From NCBI GenBank assembly GCA_030015575.1, contig JASDDO010000001.1, positions 515,277,772 to 515,341,771 on the forward strand: a DNA stretch of 64,000 nt, in the 5' to 3' direction. The notes under the pieces are model-generated. The model did not search any database. It was not told the DNA's origin and worked only from the letters and a program-made list of their open reading frames with translations. A program made the position numbers and the translations under genes. Below, one piece after another: positions 47,843 to 60,293 of the stretch. This DNA comes from Agapanthus africanus. Taxonomy: Eukaryota > Streptophyta > Magnoliopsida > Asparagales > Amaryllidaceae. The stretch's first letter is position 1. Each line of letters starts with the position of its first letter.

Positions 47843-50197
47843 ACCATGATATCAGTAAACGGATGTAACTCATGTAAATGGATGTATATCCATGGTTCGG
47901 TTCAGTCAAGTTAATAGATTGAATATATGGAATAATGGATTCATGGATTCATATTGAATCGTAATATTATAATTTGTAGATTGTAGATTGTAGATTGTAC
48001 CTGAATCATATTCAAGTCAGATTATAATGAGACTCACTCTGAGTCAGACAATTAGAAAAGTAAATTGAAGTCCTGATTGTTTTGATGTTATTGGTAACCG
48101 CTGTATATGGACGGCAGGATTTGTGTCTTTTTCAAAAGCGATTACCGTTTTGATAACACCATTGTTAAGTTGTCTATCTTAAATAGGCAAGCACCCACTT
48201 CTTCGGCTCCCTGAGGCTCAAGATATTGGTCCCGCTTAAACCTATATTTACTAGGGTCCTTAGGGTAATTTATAGAACTTGAGGAGGGTTTATGTAAAAA
48301 TACTTTTATATACTTTTCAAAATACACCCCAAGTATTTATTAATCGTCTTTAGAATTGTAATGAATGTAGATTTTATATTGTGATATTTCTAGTGGAAAT
48401 ATCCTAATTTCATAATAAATGGTATTTATTTGTAATATTGGTTTTGTATGGAATTCATACTATTTTAGTGTAAGATTGATTCTTGTGATTTTTAGAAAAA
48501 TGTGGAATACTTATATCATAACAAAATAGGTATTTTAATGATAAATATACATATATTTATACAAAAATAATTTTAATATATATTTTATATTCTAAAAATC
48601 TCAATTTCTTAAGATGTCGTATTTTAAATTTTTCGAGACCGAATGCTCCTTGCGGAGGTCTGAATCTCGCACTACTAAGCCCGAGGATGTGCGATAATCA
48701 GCACCGTCCCGAACGGGTTCCCCAAATGGGTTGTAGCGGCGCTTTGCAAAAATTTGTATAAATACTAATCATTAAGGAAAACGGTTTTATTAATTATGGT
48801 ATTTAAATGAAAACGTGTCATTTTCCCGTATTCTATATTCTAGGGTCTCCTGAGTCAACTAGATTACTCCTAACTGGTCCAAAGCGACAAGTTGTGAGAT
48901 ATCCCTCAAATCGCCTCTTCATCGCCAATTGTGGCCAGGTAAGTAAAAGTGAAGAAAGGAGGGATCCGCTCACGAATCACCGTGAGACGGACCTTTTAAT
49001 GTTACTTTTCTCACTTGTCTAGCCCAGACACCACAAACTCAGGTTTAGATAAATGACTGAATGCCCACAACCTTCCTCTGTCCTAATGAGTACGACAGTT
49101 CTTAATTGGCTGAGTCTAGATATTTTTATTATTAGCTCAAGGTTATTTATTTGTAAAGATTTATCAATACTAAATCTTTTAGAAATGGTTTTATTAAGTA
49201 AAGGGTATTTAAATGAAAATGTTTGTTTTCCCGTATTCTAAGTTCTCGAGAGTATTGTGTTATGTTGCATATGAGTGTGTGAGGAGGTAGGTCATTACCT
49301 CGTGATTTACTTAAAGGTATAGCAATTTTAATGGAGTTAAATGTAAAATTGAAACAATGTGGTATTTTAGTGAAAAATATGATAAATTGAAATAGCCATC
49401 ATTTTATAAAATGAAACTTGATCAATTTGGTTGATTAGTGTTTAATAGTCAACATGAGAGAGTTTAAGCATAATTGTATTAACGAGAAGTGAAGTTTTAT
49501 AAGAAACCGAATCGGAAATCGGATTTGTTCCGATTCCGTCGGGTTTTGTAAATCCGTATTTTTGAAATAGAAAAGAGAGGTAGAAAATGGGACTTACGGG
49601 TTTTGGACAACTATAAGAGGGAGATGGTTCGTAAGGAGTCGTTGGTGCGTCGTTCCGTCGTCGAGAGCTCCTAGAAAGATCGCTGGAAGTTCACCGGGAA
49701 TTTCGCCGTAGCTTCACTTCGTGCTAGTTTTCAAAGTACACAAGTTTCTTAGAAATTTTAGAGAGTTGGCTCAGAGTTTGGGGGGTGAGAGGGTAGAGGG
49801 TAGGGGCGGTATTTATAAGGTTAGGCTAGGGTTAGGGTAGGTGAAGAGTTTAAATTAAAAAAATGTAAAAAATATATTAAAATTCATTAAAATATAGAGT
49901 AAATGGGGATTTCAAAGGTCTCTGGAACCGATCTGAGAAAATGAAGTGTGCAGGGAAGTAGGGGAGAGGAAAAGACACAAATTTGTAGTTCACGACTCGG
50001 CGGTCCGGCCGAGTCAGGCCGGCGGCGTCGGCCCGAGTCGGCCGGTCCCGGCCGAGTCGAGGTGTTGGGAGGTGGGGAGTCTCAGGATGTAGGCTCTGGT
50101 GCATTTACATTTTGAGGTGTAGTGGGAAATTCTGGAATTATCACGTGATGACTGTTGGGCTTCTATAAAATTTAAAACAAAATAAATATTAAAAATA

Positions 50198-50270
50198 ATG
50201 TGGGTCATGGGATTTGAACTCTGGTGGCTTGGTTCAGCAATGTAAGGTATTACCAATGAGCTACAAGCTC
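50198..50270 (-). other. tRNA-like block in C2 5' LTR U3
   Basis: TAGCTCATTGGTAA and AGTTCAAATCC are both intact on the minus strand, about 135-200 bp inside the LTR start. It is the best preserved of the three such blocks. Confidence 0.65.
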
Positions 50271-51206
50271 TTTCTTGTAATTAAATTGCTAATTAATTAC
50301 TTAAGTCTTGTGCTCAGGCAATAAATACCCCTTTATGGATTTAAAAAAAATAATTTAAAAATTTGTATTGAAAATGTGTATAAGAAAATTAGGGCTGTTA
50401 CATTATACGAGTCATACAGTTTGTCATTTAAAATCACACGAATCGTGGTGTTTGGAAAATTGCGGCTACGGTGTTTTTATGAAAAAAGGTACGTCCTTTG
50501 AAATATCCGTAGAATCCCTTGGCCTGTCTTTAAAATACTCACGATTCGTTAGTTTTGGAAATATGTATGACTCGAGTCTAGTCTAACATCTATAAGTAAA
50601 TTACAGGACTAAACGAACAGACTAATCGAAAGGGTAAAGGAAAGCCACCTAAGTCTGAGTCGATATATATAAATATAATAGTCGGTGATCCCGCCTCAAT
50701 AGTATCACATACGATACAATATATAATATGACATGCTCGAGTCAAGAGTGCGGATCTATCATCAATATAAATCTCGTACGGTAAATCCATCATAAGGCAT
50801 CCCAATCTGGATATGGGTCGAATCTCACATTTAACTCATCATTTATCTGGTATCCTTATCATCATAACCTGTAGTAGGGGTATTGATCTAATTCTAGTAC
50901 AAATCGATACCATCTGCATATATATGCGTGTATAAAAACACACGCCTAAAGGCCCGCTATAATCTCATATCGTATCTCACCATACGAATCAAAACATATC
51001 ACGGATCTCATAGCATCATGCCTAAACTCATCGACTCGTCTCCAAGTACCATGTACAATCCTCATCATCCATGTGTATATATATATAGTCCCATACATAT
51101 GTGTGTGTGTGTGTATATATACATATCCCCATATACGCATAAGTAAAACAAAGTAAGCATGTGTGTGCGTATGGGTGTAAACCTTATTCTAGGGCTCGCG
51201 ACTAAA

Positions 51207-54200
51207 TGTAACGTTTTGAAAATCGTTTCGGTGAAATTTCGAAAAAATCGGTAAAATAAGGGGGTTTTCTGTAAAAAGTCAAAATACAAATATCTTATTA
51301 TAAAAATTAAATATACATGTTCTAGCTATGTAATTGCTAGTATTTGGTGTTTATTGAGCCACTGGTGAAATTTCAAATTTTCTGAAATTTTTTTTTTATT
51401 TTATTATTATTTTAAGCCGTCACTAATACATTTAATTAGGAAAAAATTACAAACTGGAATGGGTTGAAACGAATTTTTTGTATCATAACACATTAAACAA
51501 AATTTTAACATGTTGTTTTTGAAATAAAATAAAACTGTCAAACGGTGTTAGAAAATATTGAAGAAAAATTGCTTATTTTGTGAAAATAAATTAGGTATTT
51601 GAGGTATGGGGGTATTTTCTTCACTTGGATCTTGCTACACACACACCCACACTCACACCCCCCATTTTTCCTCCCCTCTAGTGCTGAAATTCACCAGCCC
51701 CTCCCCACTCTCCCCTCCAATTAAACAAAGCAAATGAAAGAAAAATGATGAAATGGAAAATGAAAACATTAAAGAAATAAAGTATGGAACTAGATTATTA
51801 GAGTATGGTTTTGTGTTGACTTTGAGACCCCCATCTCTCTCGCTCCCTCACCAAATCTGGCCGAACCCCCCCTTTGTGCAGCCCCCCAATTTTCCCCCTC
51901 TCATTTCATCACAAAATTCCATCAAAAATCCACAAATTTACTCACAAATTCAAAACAAACTCCAAATCCAAGCTTTACCCATTATACTTTAGCCAATTTA
52001 GTATGGATCTTAGGGGATGGAAGCAAGTTTGGGAGGCTAAGCTTCATGTTTGATCTCTTGATCATGAGGTATAAAGTTTCATCCAAATTTGTTAATTGTT
52101 AACTGTATGTTTAAATCTAGTTTTAATTAGATGTTTAATTATGGAATTAATTAAAATTTCACTTTCAAGAGAAGGGTTTGAAATTCAAGTTAGGTTTTTG
52201 TTTTGGAGTTAGGTTGTGATCAATTGTGCATGGTTGTGTGATATGGGCTAGCATCTTAAAGCTTGTTAAAACTAATCTAATTGCTAGTTTGCAAATTGTT
52301 AGTTTAAAATTGGTATAATTGTACAAATATTGCAAACTAGGTTTTTTAGAATTGATGGAAATGAGTGATTTTAAAATCTAATTAACATTGGTATGATATA
52401 ATTAAGTTGTTTAATGAACATTATAGCCACTAGAATTGTTAAAATATTTAGATTGGTTAAAACACCAAGTTTTGAACTAAAAAGGTAAATTTTGCTAACT
52501 AGATTTTGGTTTAATGTAATTTGGCAAGATTAAAAATCTAGTAAATGTTTAATGTAATTTGGCCTAATTAAGATAATTAGTGAGTATTGTGACCACTAGT
52601 TTGCTAAAACATCAAGGCTTGTAGTAAAACGGTTAACGACCCCTTTACTAGGCTTTTTGGAAATAAACCGATTTGATCAATTTATTGGTTTTTGATAATT
52701 TGCATCCTATTTCATATATTTTTAGTGACTTATAAAACAACGATTGGTACGTTTGGTGTTTTTCTCGGTCAATCGGCGTGTGTACACCGATGTCGATGGT
52801 TTTTGGATTGATTTGGGAAAGCAAACCATAGGTTTTGACCTATGTGGGATTCGTGAGTAGTTTTGGGTCATGAGTCGGATTTTAATACGACACGGTGCGT
52901 TATGATATGTAGGTACCCCATGTGGACTTCGAGACGACAAGCAAGCGCGTGGCGACGTCGGCACCGGCGAGCGAGGACCAGGTGAGTAGATTTATATCTA
53001 CGGGGAGAAGTCGGGTGGATGGCGTATAGCACCCCCGCACTTCGTGGTGATGTGTATACGGATACGTATGCACATATATTGATTGTATATTGTTTGAGAT
53101 TATTGATGTTAAGAGATGGATTCTAGGTGTGATTGGATTGGTTAATGATGCGAAACCCTAGAGTAGTGGTCGCACTCACACACGCACGCACGCACGCACA
53201 CACATACTTGCGTACATTCTTTCTTTCATATGTGCGTATATGGGAATATATAGTTATGTGTTCACATAGGTATGGGACTATGTGTTCATATACTAGATTT
53301 GAGGATAGCATTTGGGATTTGAGATGAGTCGATGGGATTGGGCTTGAGGCCAGGAGGTCGGTGATGTGGTTTGGTTCGTATTGAGATACGACATGATGTT
53401 TTCGCGGGTCTTTTGACGTAGTGATTCTTACACCTGCATGCATACTTAGGCGGTATCGGTATTGTACTAGACGTAGATCAGTACCCCAATCATGATATTT
53501 GATAAAGAGAATACCAGATGAATAGTATGATGAATGTGATATTGACCCGTACCCAGATTTGGGATGCCGTTCGACGGATTTACGTACGAGCTATATATTG
53601 ATGATTGATCCGCACTCTTGACTTAGGATGTCTGATTATAGATATGGTATCGGATATGATATTATTGAGGCGGGATCACCGATTATACATATACAGGTAT
53701 ATATATGTATCGACTTAGATGTTAGGCGGTTTCCTTACCTGTAGTTCAGCTTGTTAGTTCAGCCGTATAGTTTAGTGTAGTTGTTAGATTAGACTCCTAC
53801 CTATTTCAAAACTAGCGGGTCGTGGGTATCTGAAAAGTCAGGTCAAGGGATCTACGGATATTTCAAAAGACGTATCTTTTCTTAAAAACACCGTAGCCCT
53901 TATTTTCAAAACCCCACGATTCATGTTATTTCAAATGGCACCACTGTGGAACTCATATTTTATTAAATGCAGATTAGTTATCATTGTGTTTAGTATTCAG
54001 CTCCCGCTCATTATTGCTGTTCGCTTCGCACCGCATACTTATATTGTGATTCCTATTTGCATTGTTGATATCAAGCTGTTAGGACACCAGCACCATTACC
54101 GATGATGCGTATGTACCACGTACACTTACTTGCCGGCTCACACACATTTTCATCGGTAATTGCCATGTCACGTACACCTTAGAAAATATTATTACTTAAC

Positions 54201-55786
54201 TTAGCTTGATAGCTAGTAGTTTGACATGATATTAGTGTACTTACCTTATATGCCAGCTTAGATATTGTAGTTATTATTTGTCACTTCATGCGTACTGTTA
54301 TTCATTGTTATGCCGTATTCATGGATTCTCATGCCTATATTCATGGTTTTACATGCTATTGATGATTTGGATTCGGATTTCCATGAGATTTTCTGGATTT
54401 GGGGGAAAACCGCAAAACTTGTATAAGCTTCTTTCCTCTCTTTTAAATAAAAAGTGCGGTTTTCCCATGATGTATGAGTCGTCCACCATGAGTTTGCTGA
54501 TGGATTTCGAGACCCGATTCGAGAAGATGGATGAACCGTTTCGGGTACATGGTGGACCCGGTAAGGTACCCCGGGGCAAGAAGCGCGTGATGATGACGAT
54601 GTGAGCCTGGCAGGAGAGCACTATCTACCGGTAATTTTACCCGACGCGTCGGATATCCGGAGGATACCGTCGTGGTCTTGAGATGGATGGTAGGGGCCGG
54701 TCTGGACTGACGGCGCCCTAGATATTGTAATTGAGACATTGAGATTTCGAGATATTGAGATACAGAGACTGTGATACAGAGATATTGAGATTTTGGGATT
54801 ACGTTTTGTGCCGATGCTAGGCACTGTTTTATGCTGATTTCATTATGATACCTCATTTTAAAAATACAAGGAAATCTCACTAAATTATGAAAATAGTTTC
54901 TTCATTTACATGTATTCTGTTTTCATGCATTCATACCTCATTCATATGATATATTGCTACCTGAGGCACTGATACAGGCACATGAGATTACACTCAGGTT
55001 AGATATTTTACCCTAGCCATTGTTATAGGCTGCATGTTATATGCATATTTGAGGATATATTATGATTATTGACCTAGGATTGCGTTATTTATGCGATTTC
55101 TGTGCGTAGATGTTTTTCTACTCACGAGTTGGCAACTCACCCCCGTTGTACCACAGTTCTTGCAGGTTTCGCCGTACAGGTTTCATTACGGCTTGCTGGC
55201 ACTCTTTCCATTTCCGGGTGACTTGCTAGTAGGTGGGTTTATTTGTATCGCACCCATCATTAAATCTTGTATATCATTATTCTGTTGTATCTAGAAGTTC
55301 CATCAACCAAACATGTATTTATTTGAGATAGAGACCAGTGAAGTTATTCCTTCGACCTTAGAGTCGCGCGTTGTATTTCTGTGGTTTTCTTATGGTTTTG
55401 AGTTTCCTTTTGAATTTTGATCCTCGCCGTTGGCGTTGTATATTATATTGCTTGTGTGGTTGTGACCGTCGATTGACGAAGAGCTAGCTCCCGCTTGGGG
55501 ATGCCTTTTTATTGATTTCATATACTATTCATGTTGTATCCCGTTTGGGGGCCAGTATTTACAAAGGAGACTCTGCCGAAATTTTCAGGAAATTTTTGAT
55601 GTTTTTAGAAACCCGCATAATTCGGCTTATGTTATTAAAACTACTTATTTAAATTGGTTTTCCTTCACTCTACTATTTTTCTTGGTTTGGATTTCTGGGT
55701 TTTTTTTTCGGTTTACTTAGATTACGTACGCCTCGAGACGTCGTAGTTTAAGTGCCGGTCATGTTCCGTACTTTCGGGTCGTGACA
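51207..55786 (+). mobile_element. D': solo LTR of a D-related family, antisense in D LTR2
   Basis: A 4580-bp insert starting TGTAACGTTTTG and ending TTTCGGGTCGTGACA, with perfect target duplications CTAAA (51202-51206 and 55787-55791). Read forward it aligns with the reverse complement of the D LTR over many blocks, for example 53560-53640 with 32280-32380. It is clearly diverged and lies opposite to its host LTR. No internal sequence is present. The short frames at 55091-55294 and 54278-54604 are not similar to known proteins. Confidence 0.85.
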
Positions 55787-57442
55787 CTAAACTAACTAAC
55801 GACACTATCATCCAATTATACTAATATTATCCATGACTCCCAAAGTCTATCTAGATAATCATAATCTCAAAATAAACATATGAATATATCCATATAATAT
55901 GTACCCTACACTATACTACGAACTGCGGGGGTGGTATACGCCATCCACCCGACTTCCCCCGTTGATATATATCTACTCACCTGTTCTTCGCTTGCCGATG
56001 CCGATGTCGCCACGCGCTTGCTTGTCATCTCGAGGTCCTTGTGGGGGTACCTACAACCAATAACGTATCGTGCCGTATTAAAATCCAATTCAAAACCAAA
56101 ACGACACACGAATCTCACATAGCTCAAAACTTATGGTCTACTCACACAAAAGAGCCCAAAAACACCCGATATCGATGTACAAATGTCAAGTGACCGATAC
56201 CAAACACAAATATCAAAACTTAAATTCATAAACATCATGAAATACAAGGCAGCAACCCATAAAAGTGTTCCTAGATTTTAGTTTAGGTCAAAACTAGGTG
56301 CACAAACAGTACTGGGGTGATGTATAGGGTGTATATGACCTACAGAAGGAACCTGGGCATCCAAATCCACCAAGTGGCCGGCCAATACCCCTTAAAATCC
56401 GGCCTTCTCGTTTCTGGGAGAGAATTGGGGCCTCGTACTTGCAGGGGGGTCTCCTAAGGTCTTAATTTGGTCACTAGAGTTGTTTGCTTCTCTCATAAAA
56501 TCCCCGGGTCACTCCAGATTTTCTTGCACCCTCACATTACACACAAAACCGACATAAAAAGTTTCAGAATTGGGTTTCAGGTTTCAGTTTGTGATTGGTA
56601 TGGGTTTTAAACATTAGGGGGGTTTAAGGTCACCAATAAAGCTCAAGTTCACCAACACAACTTAAGACTTCCTCAACCTCTTCTAGGAATTTCAAAGTCC
56701 ATCAAAACTACACTATAACGGTTCTAAACACATATGGATACTAAAGTGAATGAAATACAATACTAATGGCGATGAAAGTACCTCATTTGGTAACTCAAGA
56801 ACCCCAAGTGCTCAAAATCCATCCTTTCTTGGTCCAAAGTGCTTGTGATGATCTCGTGCATGTTTTTATTGAAGTGGAGATGAACTTTGAATGTGTTTTT
56901 AGTGGAGTTGTGAGGGGTTTGAGGTGGTAGGAGAGAGGGCAGCAGCCAAGGTGAGAGGGAGAGAGGAAAAGATGAAGGAGAATGAAGGAAACAAATGGGC
57001 ATGGCTCTCTCTTGACCCCTCACTCTCTCTCTCTCTTGCCCATACCTCATTATTTTACCCTTTTCTTTTCTTTTCTTATGTTTTCTTTTGTTTTCTCTTC
57101 TCATTTAAACCAAGCACAAATAAAAACCAAATGAAGCCATGGTTACAAAATGTAACAAATGTGAAAAATGACATGGTGCATGTCATGTGCACAAAACAAG
57201 TTTAATGCACGATTAGCGATATTTAATCGCGATTAGCATTAAAATAGAGTATAATTAATTATAGAAATTTGTAATTTGCATGAATCACATAAAAGGCCCT
57301 CATTTCTGTAATTCCTATAATTTTCAAAAAATTTCCCAATTTATCGGTATTTAATTATACCGCCATATTAAAATATTCATAATATTTATTATTAAATTAT
57401 AAAAATTTCCAAAATAATATTTTATTTTTCTGAAATGTTACA

Positions 57443-57454
57443 GTCTTCCCCCTT
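57443..57454 (-). promoter_or_regulatory. Polypurine tract of D copy B
   Basis: AAGGGGGAAGAC on the minus strand, directly before the LTR start; one G shorter than in copy A. Confidence 0.85.
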
Positions 57455-58153
57455 AAAGAAATTCGGTTTTCGAATTTAAATTTAAACTCTCCCAATTTCT
57501 AAAACATTTCAGTAAAACGTTCAAGTCGTCAGGGCTCCGAAATCTTAAATACATAAAATACCTCGTAGCGCAATGCATGCGCAGGAAAAATGAGCAGATA
57601 ACTCAAAATCAAAATTCCATCAAGAATCCCACAATCATCGGAGTTATGGTGAAGACACCAATGTCAAAGCCCAAAACGAAAACCAATATGATATACATCA
57701 AGCCATACATGTAAACATTATCAAAACATCTGAAAGTACTGCATGCTAAACTCTTTTCCAATCACCGTGCAATGCGCGTATCGCGGCACAGTGGCAGACG
57801 TCTATTATAAGAAAATAACTGTATATACGTGTGTGTGTGTGTGTATCCTTTGTTTAACATACACGTTCCGCCGTTTGAAAATAAATTTAGAAGGGTTTCC
57901 TTTATAAAATGTTTCGTGTCATCTCGGACACGTAGGTAAATAATGAGACTATAGCTCTTTTTTGGGAAATCGCTTCGATAACTATCAATGCATGCAAAAA
58001 TATATTCAGGTACTGTCCTCGTACTAGTCCTGCTCAGCTACTCTACCAAGTAGTAAATATCATAAAAACCTCCTGCTCAAAGAAAATCAAATCCCAACAT
58101 GTATATAAGAATGCCACGTACGTTTGGTGAGCACGGAAATCGAAATCTATGAA

Positions 58154-58612
58154 TGTGCTATACATGTGCACAGAAACAAAATCTAAGTGCAGCGGGTGTG
58201 TAAGAAACACCTGTCAAAGGTAACGGGTGTGTTTGACAGCAATATCAGGTGCATCTGATATGCATGAAGAAACTCGATTTAGTGCATCTAGTGTGCATCA
58301 AAATCGCATCAAGCGCCTAAATATGCGCAAGAATCCAAGTCAAGTGCACAAGGTGCACGAAAAAAAATATCGAATATCACAATCGAAATCGACAGTATAC
58401 AACATATCTCAATCCAAATCCAAATCAGGTATACCGTGGTATATAACCTCACAATCATGTGCATCAGCGTGCACAAAATCGAATCAAAATACTAAAAGTG
58501 TATGAAAACTATGCCGAAAGCATAAGTCAAATCACATGCATACTATAAGCATGAAATCAAAATCAACATCTCAAATGACATCAAATCAAAGTCAAGTGCA
58601 ACTGTGGTGCAC
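58154..58612 (-). other. Array of short hairpin units in D internal B
   Basis: Same order and spacing as in copy A, ending with GTGCAACTGTGGTGCAC (58596-58612). Several units keep their pairing. Some loop bases and a few stem bases have changed. Confidence 0.6.
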
Positions 58613-60277
58613 AAAATCTCAATCATGCAAATAAATCGCCAAAAGTACAGAAATCAAATATGGCGGAAACAGTCCCGCTCTGGCACATCCTCTAAAGATC
58701 TCTGGCCAACTGTCATGGTCACTCATAACGTATCCCGTCGACGATGCCGAACACTGGCCCACTGGGTGTGCATAATATGAGCGCTCCTAGGTCGAAATCT
58801 TCTCGTATAGTATTTCAGAAAGGTCCTGTCGAAGTCTCTCCCAAATCTCGTTTCTGCTGAAATGCCCGGAAGTCATCATCCTTCACTAAATCTTTATTCT
58901 TGTTCCGGAATGGCTGCATACTCATCGCGACTCTTTCTGGAAGATATATCTATGTACAATGCCTCTGCATGCGTATCGCGCCTCTGATGTCAGCGGAGTG
59001 GAACGTCATCTCATCAAGATCTCGTACGAACCTCTTACTCTACTTTTCTCTAATATCGACTTCTTCGGACTCGTTTCTTCGTGGCTACATGGACTGCGCT
59101 CCAACGGCTATACTCGTATCTAGAGTCTCCCAAGCAATGTATCCCATCACATGATATCCGAATGACGTCGAACCTTTCGATCGATTCGTCAAAGTTCCAT
59201 AATCTCCCAAGAGCTCAACATCTTGAGTACAGTTTAATAGTATCGAGTACATGGCACAGTACCTATGGACCAACCGTAGAAGGGCAAACCCAAGCCTCAT
59301 CAATGGCACCGCTGAACAGCTACAAACGCTAAGGTTTCAAAGCGTTCTCATGGTCATTATATCGAGTTAGGGTTTCATTCTTCTAGAGGGTCCATAGAAT
59401 TACTTGCATGATTTTTCGAATACTTTAAACTTGAAAAAATGGGTTCATGACATTCGATCGTCTTCTATCGACTCTCAACGTACCTGCGTGAAGTCATCTC
59501 CAGCTGGAATCAATCAATCTGATGACCTCGCATCGGGGTAGGAAATGAATTACATGTCCTAGTCTTTCATCTTTGGTGACTAGCGATCTTATATCATATC
59601 TCGAAATATAACTCGTGCGACATTAGCATCAAACATCTGGGGCGATATCTTGTCATTCGCAGCAATCACTGGCTCATTCGTCCGCACGCTGAACAGTGCC
59701 TCAATCATCAGAATAATCGGTGCATCGACGGTCATCACATTCTGGCTGGCCTCTAGCAATAGCCTAATCCTCTGGTGCTGATCTGCACGTCCGAGAAATC
59801 TTGTAAAAGACATCCATCAAACGCTCATGGCGCGAAAACACAATAAAACGACGCATCTATGCAAATCGTATGTCCCTGAAATGACGCCCTGGTCAGTTCT
59901 CGTCCGTGACGAGCTCGTGCCGACGCAACTCTAGCCGTAGCTCTCTCTGCCTGTGTAATCGTGGCAGCAAAACCATAAACCAATATCGATGAGGATAGAT
60001 CATGAATGAATATAATGCTGTGCAAAGAAATGTACATCCTAAGGCTTCTTAAGCGGAGTAGCGTATCGTAAGTATGCCGCGGAACATACACACGGTACGT
60101 TACTCTCCTTAAGTCACCTACTCCATCAACCAAGGTCAACCTATGCGACGAAAATTCGGGTCTAATACCCCCTCGACTAAGTCTAAGTTCCGTAAGGTCA
60201 AGCCTAAATTCCGTATATATACAAACGCCCTAGGCTCCGTATAGTCAAACATAGACTCGAACCAAGATTAACCTAGC

Positions 60278-60289
60278 GCTCTGATACCA
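60278..60289 (-). promoter_or_regulatory. Primer binding site (iMet tRNA) of D copy B
   Basis: TGGTATCAGAGC on the minus strand, four bases after the LTR end at 60294. Confidence 0.92.
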
Positions 60290-60293
60290 ATTT

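Larger units (their letters stand above)
39720..50402 (-). mobile_element. C2: gag-only derivative of family C
   Basis: Minus-strand element with two LTRs and perfect 5-bp target duplications TTATA (39715-39719 and 50403-50407). The internal region is only 1.58 kb: a primer-site region, gag with an intron, a short 3' region and the PPT. Pol is missing altogether: gag ends within 75 bp of the PPT, so the deletion is clean. This is the layout described for TR-GAG elements. Its 5' LTR carries the F solo LTR. The two LTRs are still closely similar to each other. Confidence 0.9.
44635..50402 (-). repeat. C2 5' LTR, interrupted by the F solo LTR
   Basis: On the minus strand it starts TGTAACAGCCC at 50402 and ends GGGGTGTGACA at 44635. 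Without the insert it is about 3.3 kb and pairs with the 3' LTR along its length. The bases after the LTR end read TTGGTGGCCCATGCAGG, not the iMet site. Confidence 0.88.
38021..57442 (-). repeat. D LTR2, interrupted by C2 and a D' solo LTR
   Basis: The LTR proper is 38021-39719, 50408-51206 and 55792-57442, about 4.15 kb. It is interrupted at TTATA by C2 and at CTAAA by a solo LTR. It lacks the hAT-like insert of LTR1 and has lost 271 bp near 39155, compared with LTR1 (31124-31394) and LTR3. The 125-codon minus frame 38504-38881 is the counterpart of 30474-30848. Confidence 0.87.
57443..60293 (-). other. D internal domain, copy B (non-coding)
   Basis: 2.85 kb, collinear with copy A from the PPT to the PBS. 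The hairpin series is at 58154-58612. A 74-codon minus frame at 59589-59813 is broken in copy A, so it is unlikely to code. The 3'-end block AAATTCGGTTTTCGAATTT has lost the GGGGACC core kept in copy A. Confidence 0.8.
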
